This document shows, one piece after another, positions 1 to 8,612 of a stretch of 64,000 nt of DNA. The stretch covers positions 3,996,001 to 4,060,000 of the forward strand of contig NZ_CP017480.1 of NCBI RefSeq assembly GCF_001887595.1. Reading direction: 5' to 3'. The notes under the pieces are model-generated. The model had not been told where the DNA came from, made no database searches, and was given only the letters and a program-made list of their open reading frames with translations. Within the stretch, counting starts at the first letter, position 1. Every line of letters begins with the position of its first letter. This DNA comes from Luteibacter rhizovicinus DSM 16549 (lineage in GTDB: Bacteria > Pseudomonadota > Gammaproteobacteria > Xanthomonadales > Rhodanobacteraceae). A program made the translations under genes and the position numbers.

Positions 1-936
1 GGTGGCGGCGCGTTGAGCTCCCTGGTCATGACGATTGTGGCGGCGCTGGCACCTCCGCGGGCGCGCGGCAAATACCAGGCAGCGCTGGGTATCGTTCCTG
101 CCATCGCCGTGGTGTGCGGACCACTGATCGGTGGGCTGATCGTTGAGCACATGGGCTGGTGGTGGATCTTTCTCGTCAATCTGCCTATCGGGCTCGTCGC
201 CATGGCCCTCGTTGCGATTCACCTGAACGTGAGTGAGGCTCCGTACGCAGCGCAGTATGCGGGGCACCGAACCGGCTTGTCGGCCTCGCTTGTCGCTCCC
301 AGCATCTTCTGGTTGTCGGCGGTGTTGTTCATGTTGTCGACGGCCGTCTTGTTCGTGGGAATGCTCTACATTCCCCTGACGTTGCAGGATGTCTACGCGC
401 TGGCGCCTGCGACCGCCGGCGCCTCAATCATCCCGATGCTGCTTGGCCTTGTCGCGGCATCGGGTGTGGCAGGAACCGTTGTTGCCCGTACCGGGCGCTA
501 TCGCGCCATCCCCATCATTGGCACCGCGTGCATGGGAGCGAGCCTGGGCTGGCTGACCGCCATGGCATTCATTCCTTCGCCCACGATGATCATTTGCGCG
601 GGCACGACGCTCGGTGTCGGCGTCGGCCTCGTCATCCAGAGCGCACTTCTCGCTGGCCAGAATGCCGTTGCCGAACGTCATCTCGGCTTGGGAACTGGCG
701 TTCTCAACTTCTTCAAGACCATCGGCGGCGCGTTGGGTGCCTCGGCAGCGGTGATCGTCCGTTTCGTCTTGCCTGCTGATAGCGCAAGCCTTTTCCAGTC
801 CTACCGCTTTTGCTTTGGCGCAGGCCTTGTCGCCGCTGTCTTCAGCGTCGTTGTTGCCCTGTTGCTGCGCGAGCGCCCGCTTTCAGCGGCGATGACGGAC
901 GTCGCCTCTGGGGCCACTGAAGCGCCGGAATTTTGA
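1..936 (+). CDS. MFS transporter, DHA2-like drug exporter (C-terminal part)
   Basis: This is the C-terminal part of a major facilitator superfamily permease; the frame is open through the left edge, so the true start lies outside the window. The first visible residues, GGGALSSLVMTI followed by PPRARGKYQAALG, resemble the glycine-rich helix and the PxRARGK loop of 14-TM DHA2 exporters. GPLIGGLIVEHMGWWWIFLVNLPIG is the usual motif that follows. About eight hydrophobic helices remain. The gene ends 10 bases before the esterase start, so the two are probably co-transcribed. The substrate cannot be read from the sequence; the nearby TetR gene suggests an inducible efflux role. Confidence 0.85.
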   Translation, partial: GGGALSSLVMTIVAALAPPRARGKYQAALGIVPAIAVVCGPLIGGLIVEHMGWWWIFLVNLPIGLVAMALVAIHLNVSEAPYAAQYAGHRTGLSASLVAPSIFWLSAVLFMLSTAVLFVGMLYIPLTLQDVYALAPATAGASIIPMLLGLVAASGVAGTVVARTGRYRAIPIIGTACMGASLGWLTAMAFIPSPTMIICAGTTLGVGVGLVIQSALLAGQNAVAERHLGLGTGVLNFFKTIGGALGASAAVIVRFVLPADSASLFQSYRFCFGAGLVAAVFSVVVALLLRERPLSAAMTDVASGATEAPEF

Positions 937-946
937 GCCGATACCT

Positions 947-1954
947 ATGAACGTCCTTGGTTCTCTCCTGCCCATAGCGACGACTCTCGCGGCGCTCATC
1001 TTCGCCGGCGCCTGGCTATTGTTTGCGCGGCACAGTCATCAGGTTGGAGAGATCGTCGTCGTCACGCTTGCAGGGCGAGCACGGTCGCGCCTGCTGCGTC
1101 TCATCGTGCCGCTTTTTGCGAAGGTCACACCCAGGCTCCGACTAGCCTCCGATGGCGTCACCGTGACTACGATCCCTATCACCTCCGCCATCTGTACCGG
1201 CATCGTCACTCTGTACGTCCCCGACGATCCGGCCGGAGGTCCCTGGCCTGTGCATTTCAGCTACCACAGTGGCGGCTACGCGACAGGATCACCGCGCCAG
1301 GACGACCTGATCTGCCGACATCTTGCCGTAACCGCCCGTTGCGCCATCGCGAGCGTCGAGTACCCACTGGCGCCGGAACACCGCTATCCATCGGCAGTCA
1401 TCCACAGTCTGGCCGTCATGCGTACGTTGCTTCGTCACGGAAGATCGTGGCGTCTGGATGCATCGAGAGTGACGGTGGGCGGATTCAGCGCGGGAGGCGG
1501 TCTCGCTGCCGTGCTCGCCAGACGAATCCGCGACGAAGGCGCATTTCGCCTTAGCGGCCAGGTGCTTGCCTATCCATGGCTTGATCTCGCCTGGACCAAT
1601 GATCCCGTCAAGGAACCGGGCATGGGTAATGCGCTCCCGCCATCCATGCTGCCGTTCTTTCGCGCGATGTATCTGCCGCGGGTCACCGACCGTGAATCCG
1701 CAGACGTATCCCCGCTTCGGTGTACGACGCTTTCGGGTCTCGCTCCGGCGTGTATCGTCACCGGAAGCCTCGATCTCATCAACGAGCAGTCACAGGCCTA
1801 CGCCGAGCGTCTGAGTCAGGCGGGCGTATCGACCGAATACCACGAGTTCGCAGGTGCGGACCACGGTTTTACGCACTCCGGGCCCCTTCCGGCTGCGCGC
1901 GAAGCACTCGCTTTGATGACGGCCGCGCTGACACGCTTTCACTGCCGGACGTGA
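947..1954 (+). CDS. alpha/beta hydrolase, hormone-sensitive-lipase (esterase) family
   Basis: This 335-residue protein has an N-terminal hydrophobic segment (residues 8-27) that may anchor it in the inner membrane. The HSL-family oxyanion motif appears as YHSGGY (about 106-111) in place of the usual HGGG. YPLAPEHRYP follows, then the nucleophile elbow GFSAGG with Ser181. An Asp in GSLDLINEQ and a His in DHGFTHS complete the triad. It probably hydrolyses short-chain esters. It lies 10 bases downstream of the MFS gene, apparently in one operon, and converges on the TetR gene. The natural substrate is unknown. Confidence 0.88.
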   Translation: MNVLGSLLPIATTLAALIFAGAWLLFARHSHQVGEIVVVTLAGRARSRLLRLIVPLFAKVTPRLRLASDGVTVTTIPITSAICTGIVTLYVPDDPAGGPWPVHFSYHSGGYATGSPRQDDLICRHLAVTARCAIASVEYPLAPEHRYPSAVIHSLAVMRTLLRHGRSWRLDASRVTVGGFSAGGGLAAVLARRIRDEGAFRLSGQVLAYPWLDLAWTNDPVKEPGMGNALPPSMLPFFRAMYLPRVTDRESADVSPLRCTTLSGLAPACIVTGSLDLINEQSQAYAERLSQAGVSTEYHEFAGADHGFTHSGPLPAAREALALMTAALTRFHCRT

Positions 1955-1983
1955 AGCCGCTACGCGACCGGATGTCAGTCCGG

Positions 1984-2592
1984 TCAGCCCCGCTTAGCCA
2001 GGAATCCTTCGGCCATGAGCCGGAACGCCTCGATCGCCTTCGGCAGGACCACGTGCGGTTCATCGCTCGCCGCGATCCAAAGAGCAGCGTTGAGTGCGGT
2101 GCCGCTCAGAAGGCGTGCCGCGGCCTCGATATCGACTGGCCTCATGACGCCCTCGGCGATCAAATCGGCGACCGACTGCTTCGTGATGCTCAGGCAGGCA
2201 TTTTGGCTCGGCCATTGCGAAGGGTCGCCCAGGAAGGCAGGCCCATCCAGCAGGACAATCCGTCGGATTTCCGGGTCCAATGCCATCTCGATATACGCTT
2301 CGCCTTCCGCTAACAGCCCCTCCCACGCACTTGCCGCGGATGCTCCAGCCTCGTGCGCACGCGCCGCCATTTCGCCGTCGACCTCCGCGACGACAGCAGC
2401 CAGCAGTCCCTTCTTGTCGCCGAAGCCATGGTAGAGAGCGCCACGGGTAAGGCCGACCGCGGCAGTCAAATCATCCATGGAAGCCGCCGCAAAACCCGAC
2501 GCCGCGAACGCCTTTCGCGCCGCGCCGATCAGCTTGATGCGGTTCTGCTCCATCGTTTCAGCGCGCCGTTTCAATGCCATGCAAGCCTCCAT
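1984..2592 (-). CDS. TetR/AcrR family transcriptional regulator
   Basis: This 202-residue regulator has an N-terminal TetR helix-turn-helix: IKLIGAARKAFAASGF, then SMDDLTAAVGLTRGALYHGF. The ligand-binding half contains GPAFLGDPSQW, typical of the TetR_C subfamily. Met5 (2580) is an alternative start. It is convergent with the MFS-esterase pair and divergent from the tandem Rid gene. Two palindromes with the same ATACG-N3-CGTAT core lie in the divergent region, so it probably represses itself and the Rid gene; control of the transporter is an inference. Confidence 0.9.
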   Translation of the reverse strand: MEACMALKRRAETMEQNRIKLIGAARKAFAASGFAAASMDDLTAAVGLTRGALYHGFGDKKGLLAAVVAEVDGEMAARAHEAGASAASAWEGLLAEGEAYIEMALDPEIRRIVLLDGPAFLGDPSQWPSQNACLSITKQSVADLIAEGVMRPVDIEAAARLLSGTALNAALWIAASDEPHVVLPKAIEAFRLMAEGFLAKRG

Positions 2593-2599
2593 ATTTCAC

Positions 2600-2612
2600 A
2601 TACGGACCGTAT
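2600..2612. promoter_or_regulatory. palindrome, probable TetR operator 1
   Basis: The sequence ATACGGACCGTAT is a perfect inverted repeat around one central base, 8 bases upstream of the annotated TetR start. It shares the core ATACG-N3-CGTAT with the second palindrome 49 bases away, as expected for a TetR dimer site. Confidence 0.6.
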
Positions 2613-2646
2613 TTGGGGTTTGACGGTCGGTGCGACGCGTGCTTTC

Positions 2647-2663
2647 ATATACGAGGCGTATAT
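2647..2663. promoter_or_regulatory. palindrome, probable TetR operator 2
   Basis: ATATACGAGGCGTATAT has 7-base arms around a 3-base centre and the same ATACG-N3-CGTAT core as the site at 2600-2612. It lies upstream of the tandem Rid gene, so the two sites could control both divergent transcripts. Confidence 0.6.
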
Positions 2664-2733
2664 TACATCGCGGCTTTGCTGGGATGTCCAGAAAAGCCGG
2701 TCGGTGGACCGTCTCGCCTATGAGGACGACGAA

Positions 2734-3531
2734 ATGACCCAGCGTGAATCAGTGTTTCCAGCCAACCGGCACGCACTCTACGAGGCTCACGGCTATTCCC
2801 CCGCCATCCGATCGGGCGACCTCTTATTCGTGTCAGGTCAGGTCGGCAGCCGTCCCGATGGCTCCCCTGAACCTGACTTCGAAGCGCAGGTCCGCCTGGC
2901 CTTCGCCAATCTGGAAGCCACGCTCGCGGCAGCAGGATGCACCTTGGACGACATCGTCGACTTGACGTCGTTCCATACGGACCCGGAGAACCAACTGGGC
3001 ACGGTCATGGCGGTGAAAACCGAGAAGTTCCCGCAGCTCCCGTATCCGAACTGGACCGCTCTTGGTGTCAATTGGCTCGCGGGGTTCGACTTCGAGATCA
3101 AGGTGACCGCGCGCATTCCGGCACGCACATCCGCGTTGGTGAGCCGCCGCAACCCTCCGACATTGTGGGATATGGCATCGGGCGGGTACTCGCAAATCAG
3201 TGTGGCAGAACCCGGCCGCCTGGCCTTCCTGTCCGGCCAGGTCGCCTGGCGCCCCAGTGGCGAGGACGCGCCCAAGGACATCCCTGGCCAGGCAAAAGTC
3301 GCGGCTGCGAACCTCGCCGCCGCACTCAAGGAACTCGAGGCATCGTCGCAAGACATCGTCATGCTCCGCGTCTACGTCGTGGATGCAACGACTGAAGCGT
3401 TCCTGCAGGTCATGACCGCTCTATCTGACCTGGTCGGGGACGCGATGCCCAGCATCACGACGATCGGCGTCCAGGCGCTTTATTCGCCGGACATCCTGGT
3501 CGAGATCGAAATGGTGGTCCGCGTCCCCTGA
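2734..3531 (+). CDS. tandem Rid (YjgF/YER057c/UK114) domain protein
   Basis: The start at 2734 is preceded by GAGGA seven bases upstream; the longer open frame has no homology before it. The 265-residue product holds two successive Rid domains, about 15-129 and 148-265. Each has the family pattern of LLFVSGQVG or LAFLSGQVA, an alanine-rich helix, and an EIKV or EIEM end strand. RidA (about 130 residues) destroys reactive enamine/imine intermediates and acts as a trimer. The arginine needed for imine deamination in RidA is replaced in both repeats (PNWTALGV and PSITTIGV), so this is a divergent Rid type whose substrate is unknown. It is divergent from the TetR gene. Confidence 0.85.
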   Translation: MTQRESVFPANRHALYEAHGYSPAIRSGDLLFVSGQVGSRPDGSPEPDFEAQVRLAFANLEATLAAAGCTLDDIVDLTSFHTDPENQLGTVMAVKTEKFPQLPYPNWTALGVNWLAGFDFEIKVTARIPARTSALVSRRNPPTLWDMASGGYSQISVAEPGRLAFLSGQVAWRPSGEDAPKDIPGQAKVAAANLAAALKELEASSQDIVMLRVYVVDATTEAFLQVMTALSDLVGDAMPSITTIGVQALYSPDILVEIEMVVRVP

Positions 3532-3539
3532 GAAGGATG

Positions 3540-4124
3540 TCAGCCGCCGTACTTGGCCGGAATCGGAAACTCCGCCGTCTCACCCTGCCAGTAAATCGTC
3601 ACCACCCACCAACGGTGACCATCGAACAGCAGCTGAAAGCTGTTGATCCCCCGCTGAAACGGCTTCGCATCAGCCGCCGCATGGCGCGATTCGTACGTGC
3701 TGAACACCTGGACGATGTTGCCGTAACGGTCCTCCGTGCGGTGAGCCTCACGCTCGAAGAAGCCATCCTTCTTCAGCATGGGGCCACCCACCCGGATGTA
3801 ATCCTCCACGCTCATCACATGGGCCGCGGTGAGACCATCCTTGTCTGTGCGCGCGGAAATCAGGCGCGCGCCAGGCAAGAACAGGGAACGCATGCGATCC
3901 CAGTCACGCTCCTGCCCTTTGGGACCCGAAATCACATCGTAGACCGCATCGATGATCGCGCCCATCGATGCCACGTCCGCGGGTCGCGCGACGGGCGTTT
4001 CGGCGGCGCTCGTGGCGGCTTGAGCAGGTGCGGGAGTGCTCTGCGCGGGAGAGGCCTGAAGCGGTGCCCCGGCAAGCGCCAGGACACAGAACAACGTCAA
4101 GGGGCGAAGCGATGCAAGATCCAT
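3540..4124 (-). CDS. exported NTF2-fold (SnoaL/DUF4440-like) protein
   Basis: This 194-residue protein has a signal peptide (hydrophobic LTLFCVLALAGAPLQA) and an Ala/Pro-rich spacer to about residue 48. An NTF2-like domain follows, recognisable from a helical start (AIIDAVYDVI), DWDRMRSLFLPGARLI, and the closing strands NSFQLLFDGHRWWVVTIYW. Such cone folds bind small molecules or act as isomerases; none of the specific catalytic sets is recognisable. It begins 38 bases after the halogenase gene on the same strand and is probably the last gene of that operon. Confidence 0.75.
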   Translation of the reverse strand: MDLASLRPLTLFCVLALAGAPLQASPAQSTPAPAQAATSAAETPVARPADVASMGAIIDAVYDVISGPKGQERDWDRMRSLFLPGARLISARTDKDGLTAAHVMSVEDYIRVGGPMLKKDGFFEREAHRTEDRYGNIVQVFSTYESRHAAADAKPFQRGINSFQLLFDGHRWWVVTIYWQGETAEFPIPAKYGG

Positions 4125-4162
4125 AGCGTGCTCTCCGCGGTCGGTGGTGGCTACCGACGCAG

Positions 4163-5737
4163 TTATACCCCAACCGCCTCGCTACGCTGCCTATGCTCAC
4201 GGCACATCTGCTCGACAAACGCCCGATGGTCCGGCAGATCATCGAGTGCCAGAGACCCCGCCTGGCGGATCACCGCGAATTCCTTCCGCGCCACATCCAT
4301 ATCCGGGTACGCACTCCGCATGGGCTCGAGATCCGTCCGGAACTCCATCCCATACAGCACGTACTGCCAGCTGGAGGTCATGAACATCTCCAGATCGCTG
4401 ACGAAGTCCAGCCGATGCGGCGGGCGCAACTTCCACTTCTCGAGCTTCTCCTGCAGGGTCTGAGGGATGCTCGCAGGGTCAGTATTGTCGATCCAGAAGG
4501 GCGAATCGCGCCGCTGGCTCAGGCAGTAATGCATCTTGATGAAGTCGATGATCCGGTCGTACCGCGCCACCATCATCTCGTTGAAATGACGCGCCGCACT
4601 TTCCATATCGTCGGTGTCGCCGGGCAACAGATGCGTCAACAGATAGGTCGCCAACTCGATCAGCGCGATGCCAGTCGACTCCAGCGGCTCGACAAAGCCG
4701 CCCGCCAAACCTACCGCCACGCAGTTCTTGCGCCAATGCTCAGGCCGGTACCCTGTCTCGAACTTGATATGAAAGGCCTTCAGGCCCTCCCCTGCTTTAC
4801 CCAGATAGCGCCGGAAGACTTCTTCAGCACGATCGTCAGTGGTGTGCCGCGAGGAGTACACGTATCCAGAACCACGCCGCTTCTGCAACCCGATGTCCCA
4901 GACCCAGCCAGCCTCCTGGGCAGTGGAAATCGTGTACGACGGGATCGGCGCATCAGGCGTCTCGTAAGGCACCTGGATAGCCACCGCCCGATCGGCGAAC
5001 AGCACGTCCGCACGGCTGCGGAACGGCGACTGCATCGCGTTGCCGATCAGCATGCCGCGCAGTCCGGTGCAGTCCACGTAGAGATCGGCGGTGAGCTCGC
5101 CCTCCTCCTTCGTCACCACGCGTGCGATGGCGCCGTGCTCGTCCAGCTCCGTGCGCTCGACCGTCGCTACGTGCCGAACCACGCCGAGCGTCTCCTGGCC
5201 GTGCTCGGCAAGCACCCGCGCGAAGCAGGCGGCATCGAAGTGGAACGCGTGATTCATCGGCCCCTGATAGTCCGCATCCTTCGGGCGCTTGGGCGCGCGG
5301 GAATGATCGACCAGAAAGCTCTGCATCGAGACAGCATCAGCGAACGACGTGCCTTCTGGTGCAGCGCCGAGTAGCCAGTACGGCAGCAAGTCGGGGCCAC
5401 CAGGTCGCTGGCTGGGTGCGTTGAACGGATGAAAGAAATGGTCCGGCCCCGGTGTCCCCGGCGGCCGTACCCAATGGCGATAGTGGATGCCCTGCTTGTA
5501 TGTCGCGGTAGCACCGACCAGAAAGCGGCGCTCGTCGAGGCCGATGGCCGCCAGCGTGCCGCGGATCGAGGGGAACGTCGCTTCGCCCACACCGAGCAGG
5601 CCGATGTCCGGCGACTCCACAAGGTGCACCTGCACGCTGCGCGGGTCGACGGCGTTGACCGCCTTGGCCAGATAGCATGCCGCCAGCCAGCCGGCGGTGC
5701 CGCCGCCGACGATCAACACTTTCTTCAGACGCGCCAT
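4163..5737 (-). CDS. flavin-dependent tryptophan-halogenase family protein
   Basis: The start at 5737 gives a 524-residue protein that begins directly with the FAD-binding fold; the longer frame to 5815 adds no homology. Family hallmarks are intact: GGGTAGW (11-17), GVGEAT (49-54), the catalytic lysine in TYKQGI (Lys81), the halogenase signature W-V-W-D-I (278-282), and the glutamate of LESTGI (Glu353). FADH2-dependent halogenases chlorinate or brominate indoles and other arenes through hypohalous acid and need a flavin reductase, which is not encoded here. It lies downstream of a TonB receptor and upstream of an NTF2-fold gene. Relatives of this receptor-linked branch occur in Xanthomonas and Caulobacter; their natural substrates are mostly unknown. 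Confidence 0.9.
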   Translation of the reverse strand: MARLKKVLIVGGGTAGWLAACYLAKAVNAVDPRSVQVHLVESPDIGLLGVGEATFPSIRGTLAAIGLDERRFLVGATATYKQGIHYRHWVRPPGTPGPDHFFHPFNAPSQRPGGPDLLPYWLLGAAPEGTSFADAVSMQSFLVDHSRAPKRPKDADYQGPMNHAFHFDAACFARVLAEHGQETLGVVRHVATVERTELDEHGAIARVVTKEEGELTADLYVDCTGLRGMLIGNAMQSPFRSRADVLFADRAVAIQVPYETPDAPIPSYTISTAQEAGWVWDIGLQKRRGSGYVYSSRHTTDDRAEEVFRRYLGKAGEGLKAFHIKFETGYRPEHWRKNCVAVGLAGGFVEPLESTGIALIELATYLLTHLLPGDTDDMESAARHFNEMMVARYDRIIDFIKMHYCLSQRRDSPFWIDNTDPASIPQTLQEKLEKWKLRPPHRLDFVSDLEMFMTSSWQYVLYGMEFRTDLEPMRSAYPDMDVARKEFAVIRQAGSLALDDLPDHRAFVEQMCREHRQRSEAVGV

Positions 5738-5909
5738 GGTGTGTCCCTGCGGGTGCCGCTCGATAAGAGAAAAGAACTGCCGGGCACGCCCCACACGGAC
5801 CCGGCAAAACGCCATTCCCAGGGAGGGTTAGGCGACGCTCCCTCGAACGTCGCCAATAGAACGGCAAACCTCAGGCGGCACGACTGTCGTGGGGCCGCCA
5901 TGCATCAGG

Positions 5910-8339
5910 TCAGAACCAAATACCAAGCTGGACGCCATACGTACGCGGTGCGAGGTACTGCGACACGTACTGCAGTGAGCCGTCGGCCATCAGGAAGCGG
6001 CCGGCACTCGTGCGGGTCTTCTTGTCAGTCACGTTCTGCACGTAGCCGTTGACCCACCACTTGTCACCCGGCTCGCTGTAACGCAGCGACAGGTCGCCAC
6101 GCACGTAGGCTTTCTGCTTGTCGCCCTCGCCCAGGTTGAAGTAGCTCAGCCACTGCGAGCTCTGGTACTGCGCACTGGCGCGCGGCGTGAGGCGTCCGCC
6201 ATTGCTGAGATGGAAGGTGTGCTCGTAGATCGCGGTGAGCGACAGGTCCGGCGCATGCGGCAGGTCGTTGCCGGTGACGTCCATGCAGTTGGCGAGATTG
6301 GACGCCGGCGGGCATGCCGGCAGGCCCTGGTAGTCGTTGGAGCCGGCATAGGTCAGCGTGCCGAGCTTCTTCTTCGGAATGGCCGAGAAGATCAGGTTGA
6401 AGCGATCGTCCTGCTGCTGGTACGCCAGCTCCGACTCGAAGCCGAGCACCTTGGTGTTGCCGCCGACGTTGGAGAAGCCCAGGCCGTGGTTGCCGTCCGG
6501 ATAGACGATGGGTGCGGACAGCTGGAAGTTCTTGAAGTCCTCGTAATAGACGGCCGTGTTCCACGTCATGTGGCCATCGAGGAAGCTGAACTTGCTGCCG
6601 ACTTCGTAGTTGGTCAGCGACTCGGGCTTGTACAGCGTGCCGGCGTCCTGCGTGCCGCCGGACTTGTAGCCGGTCGATACGCTGGCGTAGACCATGCCGT
6701 TCTCGCTGACGTCGGTATCCAGGCGAATCAGCCAGGTCGGCTTGCTCTTGGTGTACTTGGCGGTATTCCGCTGCGAGATGGCGAAGCCGTTCGACGGATC
6801 CGGATACACGTCCGGGGAGATCGGCAGCTGCGGCACGGTCGGGTCGTATGCCCAACCCCAGTTGATGCCGCCCTTGTTTTCCTTGTCGTCATGCGACCAG
6901 CGCGCACCGCCGGTAAGGCGCATGTGATCGGTGAGATGCCAGGTGGCCTGGCCGAACAAGGCATACGACTCCACCGTTTCCTTCGGCTGGATGAAGGAAC
7001 CCTGCCAGCTCACGGTGCCGTAGCGCGTACCGTTCATGATGGGGATGTCGAACCGGATGTCGTTGTTCTCGTAGCCGTAGTACGCACCGAGGATCCAGTC
7101 CACGGTCTGCGGACCGGTGGACTTCAGGTTGAGCTCCTGGCTCCAGTTCTTGTAGTGGGAACTGTTGGTGCGATCGTCCTGGTAGACGCCGTTGGTGGTG
7201 AAGCTGGTGGGCACGCTCACGCCGACGTCCTGGTCGAAGTCGCTCTGGCCCGAGTACTTGTTGTAGCCGGCGATGTAGCTGAGCTGCACGCCGTCGTTGA
7301 TGTTCCAGTCCATGCGGCTGCGCACGGTATTGGACGTACGGTGCAGGTAGGGCGCGGTGTCGATGAGCGCCGACCAGAACTTCTCCCCTTCCCGCGGCGT
7401 CTGCATCAGGCTCATGCTGGGCGTGCCACGATCGATGAAGTACTCGTACGACAGGTTCCACTTGAACGAATCGCTGGGCTGCCACAGCGCGCTGACGCGT
7501 GCGGCGGACTGGTCCTGCGCGTTGTACTTGTCGCCCTTCTGCACGTACTGGCCGGGATCGATCGGCTTGAAGTTGGCCAGCGTGCCGCCGGATGCGAGAT
7601 ACGTGGTTTGCTGCTGCGCCACGCTGGGCAGCTGGCCCGACGGATCCTGGTAGTCCACGTAACCATCGTGCTGCTCGTGCACCACGGCGACGCGCATGGC
7701 AAAGGTATTGCTGATCGGCAGGTTGAAAGCGGCGCGCGAGCCGATCTGGTTGTAGTTGCCTGCTTCGACCTGCGCGTTGCCGTAGAAGCCCGCGCCGATG
7801 TCCGGCTTGGCCGTCTGGAAGCTGATGGCGCCGGCGGTCGAGTTGCGGCCCCAGAGGGTGCCCTGCGGACCGCGCAGTACTTCGACGCCATCCATGTCCA
7901 GCAACAAACCCGACGCGGCCTCGGCGCGTGGTGCGTACACGCCGTCGACGAAGGTGGCGACTTCGGGATCGGCGTATTCGGTCTTGGCGCTGTCGTTACC
8001 GATGCCGCGCAGGGTCAGCGTCACGACGCCATGATCGCCCTGCGAGGTGCCTTGCAGGCCTGGAACAAGCTTGGTCAGGTCCTGCACGGTCATCACGCGC
8101 TCGCGGTCGAGCGTGTCGACGGTGATTGCCGTGACTGCGACCGGCGTTTTCTGCAGCGGCGTATCGCGCTTGGTCGCGCTGACCGAGATGGCGTCGAGGT
8201 TCTGCACCTTCTTATCGGCGCCCTCCGGATTCTTCGACGACGGGTTTTGCACCGTCGTGTCCTGATCCGCCGCGAGCAGCGTGCCCGGAACAAACGCGAG
8301 TGACATGGCGACATACAACAACTTGTGACGCAGATTCAT
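5910..8339 (-). CDS. TonB-dependent receptor (sugar-locus type)
   Basis: The start at 8339 follows GGGGAGAG and opens a signal peptide (MNLRHKLLYVAMSLAFVPGTLLA). The protein has about 809 residues. A plug domain begins near DAISVSATKRDTPLQKTPVAV and contains LRGIGND and LRGPQGTLWGRNSTAGAI. A 22-strand barrel follows and ends in the aromatic strand TYGVQLGIWF. It would import a substrate across the outer membrane using TonB energy. A perfect TGACAGCGCTGTCA palindrome lies 105 bases upstream, matching one before the GH3 gene, which points to LacI control and an oligosaccharide or aryl-glucoside substrate. It heads the operon with the halogenase. Confidence 0.93.
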   Translation of the reverse strand: MNLRHKLLYVAMSLAFVPGTLLAADQDTTVQNPSSKNPEGADKKVQNLDAISVSATKRDTPLQKTPVAVTAITVDTLDRERVMTVQDLTKLVPGLQGTSQGDHGVVTLTLRGIGNDSAKTEYADPEVATFVDGVYAPRAEAASGLLLDMDGVEVLRGPQGTLWGRNSTAGAISFQTAKPDIGAGFYGNAQVEAGNYNQIGSRAAFNLPISNTFAMRVAVVHEQHDGYVDYQDPSGQLPSVAQQQTTYLASGGTLANFKPIDPGQYVQKGDKYNAQDQSAARVSALWQPSDSFKWNLSYEYFIDRGTPSMSLMQTPREGEKFWSALIDTAPYLHRTSNTVRSRMDWNINDGVQLSYIAGYNKYSGQSDFDQDVGVSVPTSFTTNGVYQDDRTNSSHYKNWSQELNLKSTGPQTVDWILGAYYGYENNDIRFDIPIMNGTRYGTVSWQGSFIQPKETVESYALFGQATWHLTDHMRLTGGARWSHDDKENKGGINWGWAYDPTVPQLPISPDVYPDPSNGFAISQRNTAKYTKSKPTWLIRLDTDVSENGMVYASVSTGYKSGGTQDAGTLYKPESLTNYEVGSKFSFLDGHMTWNTAVYYEDFKNFQLSAPIVYPDGNHGLGFSNVGGNTKVLGFESELAYQQQDDRFNLIFSAIPKKKLGTLTYAGSNDYQGLPACPPASNLANCMDVTGNDLPHAPDLSLTAIYEHTFHLSNGGRLTPRASAQYQSSQWLSYFNLGEGDKQKAYVRGDLSLRYSEPGDKWWVNGYVQNVTDKKTRTSAGRFLMADGSLQYVSQYLAPRTYGVQLGIWF

Positions 8340-8441
8340 CTGGCTCTCCCCATCGATCAATCGTTCGGATCATTGATGTCAGCCGTACGTAACGGCCATG
8401 ACAAAGCTTCCCTAACTCCCCTGGCGCCCTGTCATCCCCTA

Positions 8442-8459
8442 AATGACAGCGCTGTCATT
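8442..8459. promoter_or_regulatory. LacI-family operator upstream of TonB receptor
   Basis: AATGACAGCGCTGTCATT is a perfect 18-base palindrome with the central CG typical of LacI-family sites. Its 14-base core is repeated exactly at 11248-11261, and the LacI-type regulator is encoded at 11311-12324. Confidence 0.75.
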
Positions 8460-8612
8460 AATGGATGATAGAGCGGTATGTCGTTGAATGCTTGCCGCAT
8501 GGCAGCAAGTCATCCAGGCAGCGACAAACGCATGTTGCAAGGCCCCGCACCGCTTGCCGCCGACTTCAACGATGCCAAATTGGTGCAGAGCAGATAGACG
8601 TCCTGCCGTTCC

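Noticed and set aside
4163..4242. possible extra start or small gene around the halogenase end
   Set aside because: All frames there are shadows of the halogenase C-terminus.
6210..8303. 697-codon open frame on the plus strand
   Set aside because: It is the complement of the TonB receptor gene and has no recognisable domains. Long antisense frames are expected in high-G+C DNA. The same holds for the frames at 32338-34521, 36509-38164, 39591-41636 and 29250-30902.
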